Shown here: in pieces, positions 58,639 through 64,000 of the stretch
How positions within the stretch are numbered: position 1 is the stretch's first letter
How the letters are laid out: each line of letters begins with the position of its first letter
Assembly: GCA_035048815.1 (NCBI GenBank)
Contig: JAUCBN010000016.1
Location: 1,666,501-1,730,500 of the forward strand
Length of the DNA stretch: 64,000 nucleotides
Direction: 5' to 3'
Origin: Abelmoschus esculentus
Lineage: Eukaryota > Streptophyta > Magnoliopsida > Malvales > Malvaceae
Program-made: the position numbers and the translations under genes
Notes under the pieces: model-generated
Told to the model about the DNA's origin: nothing
What the model saw: the letters and a program-made list of their open reading frames with translations, nothing else
Database searches by the model: none

Positions 58639-59975
58639 ATGTAGGTCTCGTCTTCTCCCTTCCTTAAACTCCCTTAAATCTCCTAATTAATTGGATTTTG
58701 CGTGTGATTATGTTCATCTTTTTTGGTTTCACAGGAGACCTGAGGAGAACCCTCTAGAGCTCAACTATATGCCTGATGAGTACACTACGGATGATAAAGA
58801 GGGTTTTGAGGAAGGTTCATCCTCCGGTATAGAAAACAAAACTTTAATATTTTTTGATGGTTTTATTTATACATGATTTTAGTTAGATTAGGGTTTTGGT
58901 TTTGTGCCAAGAATGGCCTCATCGGAATTACTCTAATTGGTGTTTATATTATCTGAAGCAGGCTCTAGGACAAAGAAAAGCGGCTCTAAAAACGGGAGAG
59001 ATGATGAGTGCGGGAAGGTCTACGAATGTAGGTTTTGTTCGCTAAAGTTCTGCAAATCTCAAGCTCTCGGGGGACACATGAACCGACACCGCCAAGGCAA
59101 GTCATGTCGAGTTTGCTGAATTTCTAGATCGGGATCTGGTTTTCTATGTTTATTTGATACGATATAATTGATGTTGTTGTTTTGGTGGTCAGAAAGAGAG
59201 ACGGAGACACTAAACCGAGCTCGGCAACTGGTCTTCAGTAACGATAAAATGAGGATGCAGCTGGGAGTTGTTTCTCAAGAAAAAATTCGAGAGCAACAAG
59301 TGCGGAAAAACCATGAGAATGTTAGAGTATAAGAGAGTTGGTTGAAAAAGTTTGTTATACTTTTTCCTTTTCTGTTTCAGACGTGTGCTACATAAACTTG
59401 CACACCTAATGTAAATGACACACAGTAATTCAATGAAAGTTTTACAGATCAGTTTTTTTCTCCTTCCTTTTCTCTATTTGCTTCTTACTTTATGTTATTT
59501 GGTTTAGCTCATCTGAGCTCACTTTACACTTCCTAACAGACCGCCCCTGGGCATTTAGGGTACGTTCCTTCAAGCTACCATCCCAACGATCCGACACTGT
59601 CATCGTTTAGATCAGTTTGTCCAACAAGATTGTTTTTCGGTTCTCCGCCGATGTTACAACCGCCCCAGCTGTATCTACACCCTTCATCCAAGACCCCGAT
59701 TCTCGGAATGAAAGACTACTGTTTAGGTCACGGCCTCGGAACAAACAACAGTTTTTCACATTTACAATATCATCAGCAAAACCTTAACAGTCTGGGCGCA
59801 TCCAAACTCTAACTATTCTTGCATTGGAGCCCTGGCTGGAAATGTGTTCGGCCATTATCCGAACCGAAGATCGGATTTAGTGGGACCGGCACGAGTAGAT
59901 GATGTTGGTTTTAGAGATGTGACACGACAGCATCTGGATCATCTTTCTACGAACCGATTTGAAGACGGGTTCTAA
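58639..59975 (+). CDS. JAG: JAGGED C2H2 zinc-finger factor, frameshifted near its C terminus
   Basis: Exon 1 ends in CCAT|GTAGGT at 58640, so the start codon is AT from exon 1 plus G from exon 2 (58735-58826), giving MRPEENPLELNYMPDEY, which matches JAGGED. Exon 3 is 58962-59096, exon 4 begins at 59193 and exon 5 at 59540. The single finger is ECRFCSLKFCKSQALGGHMN with Cys54, Cys57, His70 and His74, followed by RHRQERETETLNRARQLVF. Intron 3 begins with GC (CAAG|GCAAGT). The exon 4 donor is unsure (59266, 59299 or 59326 are in phase). Exon 5 reads TAPGHLGYVPSSYHPNDPT onward and stops at 59812; one base earlier, the other frame continues NYSCIGALAGNVFGHYPNRR and ends QHLDHLSTNRFEDGF at 59975, like the JAGGED tail. 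JAGGED promotes growth of lateral organs and acts as a repressor. Confidence 0.88.
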
Positions 59976-62238
59976 AAATTGTTCCATCCTTTATCTTAAA
60001 AGGATTTTTTACATGTCAAGGAGGTGTAGTTTATCATGAAATAATAATTTTTTTACTTAATAAAACGAGTGTTAAATACAGCCAACAGTAAAATTAAATG
60101 AATATTTTTTTTGAATTATTTTTAAAAAATAACTCTCATAAAAGATTTTGTAAAAATAAAATACTCCTTTCAATACACGCAAAGTAAATTCATGTTTAGC
60201 TAAAATTGAGTTTTAAACTTTCTACTTAATTGAAAACGAGTTATATACAAAAAAAATATAATAAAAATAATTTTTTACCTATATATCTACTTAACAAGAA
60301 ACATTAAACTAAATGTGAATTTTATTCTACTTAAACTGAACGATAATGTAAAAAATATTTCACTTAAAATATTAAACTAAGTATGAATGAATGTTTCACT
60401 TTTAAAAAATATTAAAAAAATAATATTGATATTTTCAAAAATATAAAAAATACTAGTAACTTAAAATATAATTAAATATCAAATGTTCTAGTTTTCAAAC
60501 AATTATCAAAATTTATAGTCTTTTAACAAATTCTAAACATGTTGTTAGACTCCCTTAGTCTTTCGTTTACTTATAGAAATTGTGTCAGCTTTTCAGCACG
60601 TGTATAGTCTCTCCTAGTTTGTCTTTGAGCTGTGTTTTTAGCCAGGACTGCATTTAGGTCATAGGACATAAAGTTGTATTTGAACTGAAATTTCTCGTCA
60701 TCTTTTTAAATTTCGATTCATTTAATGATTCCTCGTTCTGTCTTTAACTTTCTTAGCATCTATTGCTAGGGTTTAGGGTTCTCTTACCCACGAGGTTCAA
60801 GTTTATTCAGGGACAGGAAACAAAGGCTTGTTAGGGGGGTGACTTATTACCATGAAAGTTATAGTGAAAACGGCAAAGCTTGGAATTCTTTGCTAACTAA
60901 AGCCTGGATTGCTAATAAATTTAGCTACTCAAACACTTCAATGTGAAAGACAGCAGCGACAACATTTTTGCCAAATACTAGTACTATATATGTTTAAGAA
61001 ATCAAGAGTTTCAGGTGTTTAAGAAAGTAAGGTTTAAGGAGATGGAAGGCAGTCCAAAACTGGTTTGATTTATTAAATAAACTCTCATCGGCTTCAAAAC
61101 ACAGGCAGTTTGAAGATGAAAGGTCAGACTCAGCATAAAACATAGGAAGTATAGACCAAACATGGGACTGAAAACTGTCTACCACTCCTCTGCGTTCCAG
61201 ATAAGTTAATAACACCATCTCAACTCATTGGTAAGGGCAACTGCAGCACCGAGAAAGATACAACTGCATTCTGTGTCTTAAACTGTGAAATGGTCGTTCA
61301 AATTACCTTTTCCTGTGTCCTGAGGGTAGAATTATTAATTAGCGTAGAAGTTGAGCCATAAGAAACCCAGATTGAGATACGTATTGTAATACAATCTGAA
61401 AGCACTGTTGCTCTGCCAGATCACTCAAAGCCCTGCATGAAGAGGATCTATGTCAAGATGTCAGCACTCTTGGCCCTATACATATTCTTATATATATATT
61501 CAGTTTTTTGAGGTTGGATAGCCATGTGGGTTTTTTAAAGGTTTACTTGTTTAGAGCTGAAAAGACACATCTAACTGTTACTACTGAAATGAGGGAGAGA
61601 AAGAGAAGAATGCAAACAAAAAAACATATAAGGGGCAGAGAAAGCAGACGTCTACACTCTTCTCTACATAGGCACAGCCTGCGTTAGTTCTACCCTATAA
61701 CACCAGAGTCAGAATGTTTAAAGTTGATGTACATCCAAGCTTAATTACTCTTTTACTACGTCAGTTTCACACTTTCTCCTAACTTAGTACTTACGAATTG
61801 TTCTCTATTTGTGAATCACTCGTATGGTATCAAAAGGTTCTCTCATTTTTGTCCCAATGCATCAGCAAGTTGATTACAATTTCTTGCCACCTTTGCGAAA
61901 ACAACTAAGGGTTGTAGACTTGTAGTTAAGATCTAGGAAACTAAGAGTAGGGTTTAAAATTTAATTTTTTAAGTGATTTTTAGTGTGATACATATAAGGT
62001 GCATGGTTAGGGGAGAAGAAATTTGTTCTCAATACCTTAGTAGATTCGTCTGTCTGTGCAATTGAAACATCTTTACTTTGATCAAATAAACTCACTTTGA
62101 TCCATCTTCAATCTCTTATTAGCCTCCTTCTCAAATAAAAATCTGCACTTAGATCCAATAAATCCTTATTTCCTCTTTAGTTTATGGTACAGACACACCT
62201 CAGTCAGTTTAATCCAATAACAATAGTTGTATCAAAAC
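59976..62238. other. intergenic DNA
   Basis: AT-rich spacer. Sequence at about 60560-61700 is less AT-rich but no frame or RNA family was recognised; part near the right end is probably the 3' UTR of the hydrolase gene read from the right. Confidence 0.4.
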
Positions 62239-63757
62239 CTAGCACCGAGCATCCAGCCATGAAATGATGTCCTTAAGGACAGTTAAAATCCTGTCATCTG
62301 GTTCCCCTTCAAGAATGCAGTGATACCCTTCTTCGTAGAGCTTCAATGTCTTGTCCTTGCTTGACGCATGTTCGTAAAGAAACCGGCTCACTGCTGGATC
62401 CGTTACCTTATCTGCAGCTCCATGAAGAATCAGCAGTGGGGACGAAACCTGCAAAATACTCTGCCAATTGTTATAAGCCAATGTAAAAGCATCTCGCATG
62501 CCTGTAGACAATGAGAAATGGAACTACATATGAAACTAACTAGTCAGAAACCGACATTCTTCACTTGCTTCTCGATTTCCTTGGTGGCATTTAAGAGTTC
62601 AACGGCTGTTCTCAATCGTGCCCGGTCGTCGTAACAGATCACATTGTACACAGCCTGAAGGAGAAGACATAATACAACATCATCAAAGAAACTATATAAG
62701 CTACTCCATATAGGGTGACCGAAGGAGACATTGACTAACCATCTTCTTTTTCGTTGGGTCTCTGAACATTAATCCGGCTAGATCTTTCTGTGGAACAAGC
62801 TTTGCTGTTGGAATGACTTTAGACAAAAGGGTCAAGAACTTTACAACAGGTTCCGGAGGCTTCACGTCATCTGCAATCTTATCGGCGACAAAAGCATCTA
62901 CTTTACATTGTAAAACGGTGAAAAGAAAACTGGATATGGCACTGGATTTTAACTTACTTTACACATTGGAGCTACAAGGATCATTCCATCCCATCCATGA
63001 GGATCCTTGAAGTGAACTTTGAGAGTAACAGCTCCACCCATGGACTGTCCCAATATGAAGCAAGGCAATCCTTTCACTTCAGGTCTTTCTGAAGATCGTT
63101 AACATTTAGCAAAATTACAACAGATTCCGAAACTAAACCCTCCAATCTCCGGTGTAAGAGTGCACAACTACAACAAATCCCATACCTTTGATTTTTGCAT
63201 ATTGTTCAATGACATTGTCGGCTAAATCATCAAAGCTATTGATGTAACCATGCAAGCCTTCGGAAAGGCCAAATCCCGGATGATCAATAGCATAAACGCC
63301 ATAGCCGGATGACGCAATGAACCTAGCAATGCCTGTAAATACCAAATTCTGCATGCATCAAATAAAGTCCTTCCAACATGTTTCAATCAACTACAGAATG
63401 AACTGACCTTCAAAGAAGAAAGTGCAAGTATCACCATATCCATGACAAAAGCATACAGTACCCTTAATTTTAACACCAGGTTCCGGAATCCATCGTCTAA
63501 AGAAAATATCCAATCCCTTTGAGTTTCTCTCTATCCACTACAAAAATAACGTCAAAACCTTGCTGTAGAGTTCAAATTTCTAAACTTTATACCTTCATTA
63601 CAATTAACAAAATAAATTGTTCTAGAAAGTGGAGCTACTTTCTTTTTCTTCAATTTCTGAGCAAACAAAAGACAAAATCAATTTTTTTTTTAAAAAAAAA
63701 AAGAAGAGAAAAGAAAGAAACGCTTACCTCCTCTGTTCTTACACCAGTAGGAGCCAT
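62239..63757 (-). CDS. alpha/beta hydrolase, monoacylglycerol lipase/caffeoylshikimate esterase-like (5' end open)
   Basis: Seven exons read: 63757-63728, 63537-63408, 63332-63186, 63088-62958, 62877-62740, 62654-62565 and 62448-62239, giving 291 residues from MAPTGVRTEE. Motifs: oxyanion CHGYGDTCTFFFEG, DHPGFGLSEGLHGYI, nucleophile elbow GQSMGG (Ser118), VAPMCKIADDVKPP, LLILHGAADKVTDP with the catalytic Asp, and GYHCILEGEPD with the catalytic His. This is the plant monoacylglycerol lipase (MAGL) family, which includes lysophospholipases and the lignin enzyme caffeoylshikimate esterase; the substrate cannot be told from sequence. Related proteins have further N-terminal sequence before APTG, and CAG stands right before the ATG, so this ATG may be inside an exon and the true start beyond the window. 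Confidence 0.85.
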
Positions 63758-64000
63758 CTGCCACCAATTCCATATTTTTCCCCAAGGAAAGAAGATATTA
63801 AGAAAAACAAATATTAATCACTTTTACTATCTACAAAGCTACAATCAAAATGTTCTAGAGATGAAACTGCTGAGGTTTAAATATGCAAGTGATCTGTGTA
63901 CTATTTTTAGATTAATAAAAACTACAAACGTAAGGTACTAAAATAGTTATTTTATCTATTTATAAGGATGAAAATAGGAAAAATTTTAAATTCTGGAATA
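63758..64000. other. end of window, possible intron of the hydrolase gene
   Basis: AT-rich. On the minus strand the sequence before the hydrolase ATG is pyrimidine-rich and ends in GGTGGCAG, which can be a splice acceptor, so this is likely intron. No further exon is visible. Confidence 0.35.

Noticed and set aside
63519..63941. 140-codon plus-strand frame
   Set aside because: Antisense to the hydrolase exons and their introns; low complexity and no resemblance.

Overview
This is a piece of a eudicot nuclear chromosome. The sequence is very AT-rich between genes, the genes carry many short spliced exons with GT-AG borders, and the gene families are plant-specific (JAZ, JAGGED, CC-type glutaredoxin, plastid L15, GDSL lipases). 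The family content and the style of the repeats would fit Malvaceae such as cotton, but that is a guess. All exon models were built by hand from splice borders, phase and remembered family sequence; no search was run.

Layout. 1-13.7 kb: a LAX PANICLE2-like nuclear protein (3.6-4.8 kb, minus) whose last conserved exon I cannot find, then 9 kb of mostly intergenic DNA holding a CTCG-rich repeat (9.9-10.4 kb) and a box C/D snoRNA of the U36 type (12.05 kb). 13.7-25.5 kb: a JAZ10-type jasmonate repressor (minus) with a G-box promoter, a relic of a proline-rich gene cut by a MITE, a LITAF-domain zinc protein (plus), a MIR169 hairpin (minus), and an At2g33490-like BAR-domain protein (minus, with a one-base deletion in a microexon). 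25.5-35 kb: an intergenic stretch with a second MITE copy, a GDPD1/2-type glycerophosphodiester phosphodiesterase (minus) and a ROXY-class glutaredoxin (plus).

35-58 kb is the unusual part: a rearranged GDSL esterase/lipase array on the plus strand. Two full-length 371-residue genes (36.3 and 56.3 kb) keep the GDS serine but have lost the catalytic His and the oxyanion Asn. Between them lie two near-identical promoter-plus-exon-1 fragments of a second, canonical-looking type (40.5 and 50.8 kb), a decayed copy of the first type (47.7 kb), and a last-exon relic of a canonical type (35.7 kb). Copia ends, a LINE relic, a putative LTR and small local duplications fill the gaps. Two ordinary housekeeping-like genes sit inside the array on the minus strand: a DUF1218 membrane protein and plastid ribosomal protein L15.

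58-64 kb: a JAGGED orthologue (plus) whose start codon is split by an intron, which uses a GC-AG intron, and which is frameshifted near its C terminus; then a monoacylglycerol-lipase/caffeoylshikimate-esterase-like hydrolase (minus) whose 5' end may lie beyond the window.

The genes do not form a pathway. Several act in development or hormone response (LAX2-like, JAGGED, JAZ, ROXY, miR169). Two conserved genes (BAR protein and JAGGED) each carry an apparent one-base deletion, so residual assembly indels should be considered before calling either broken.
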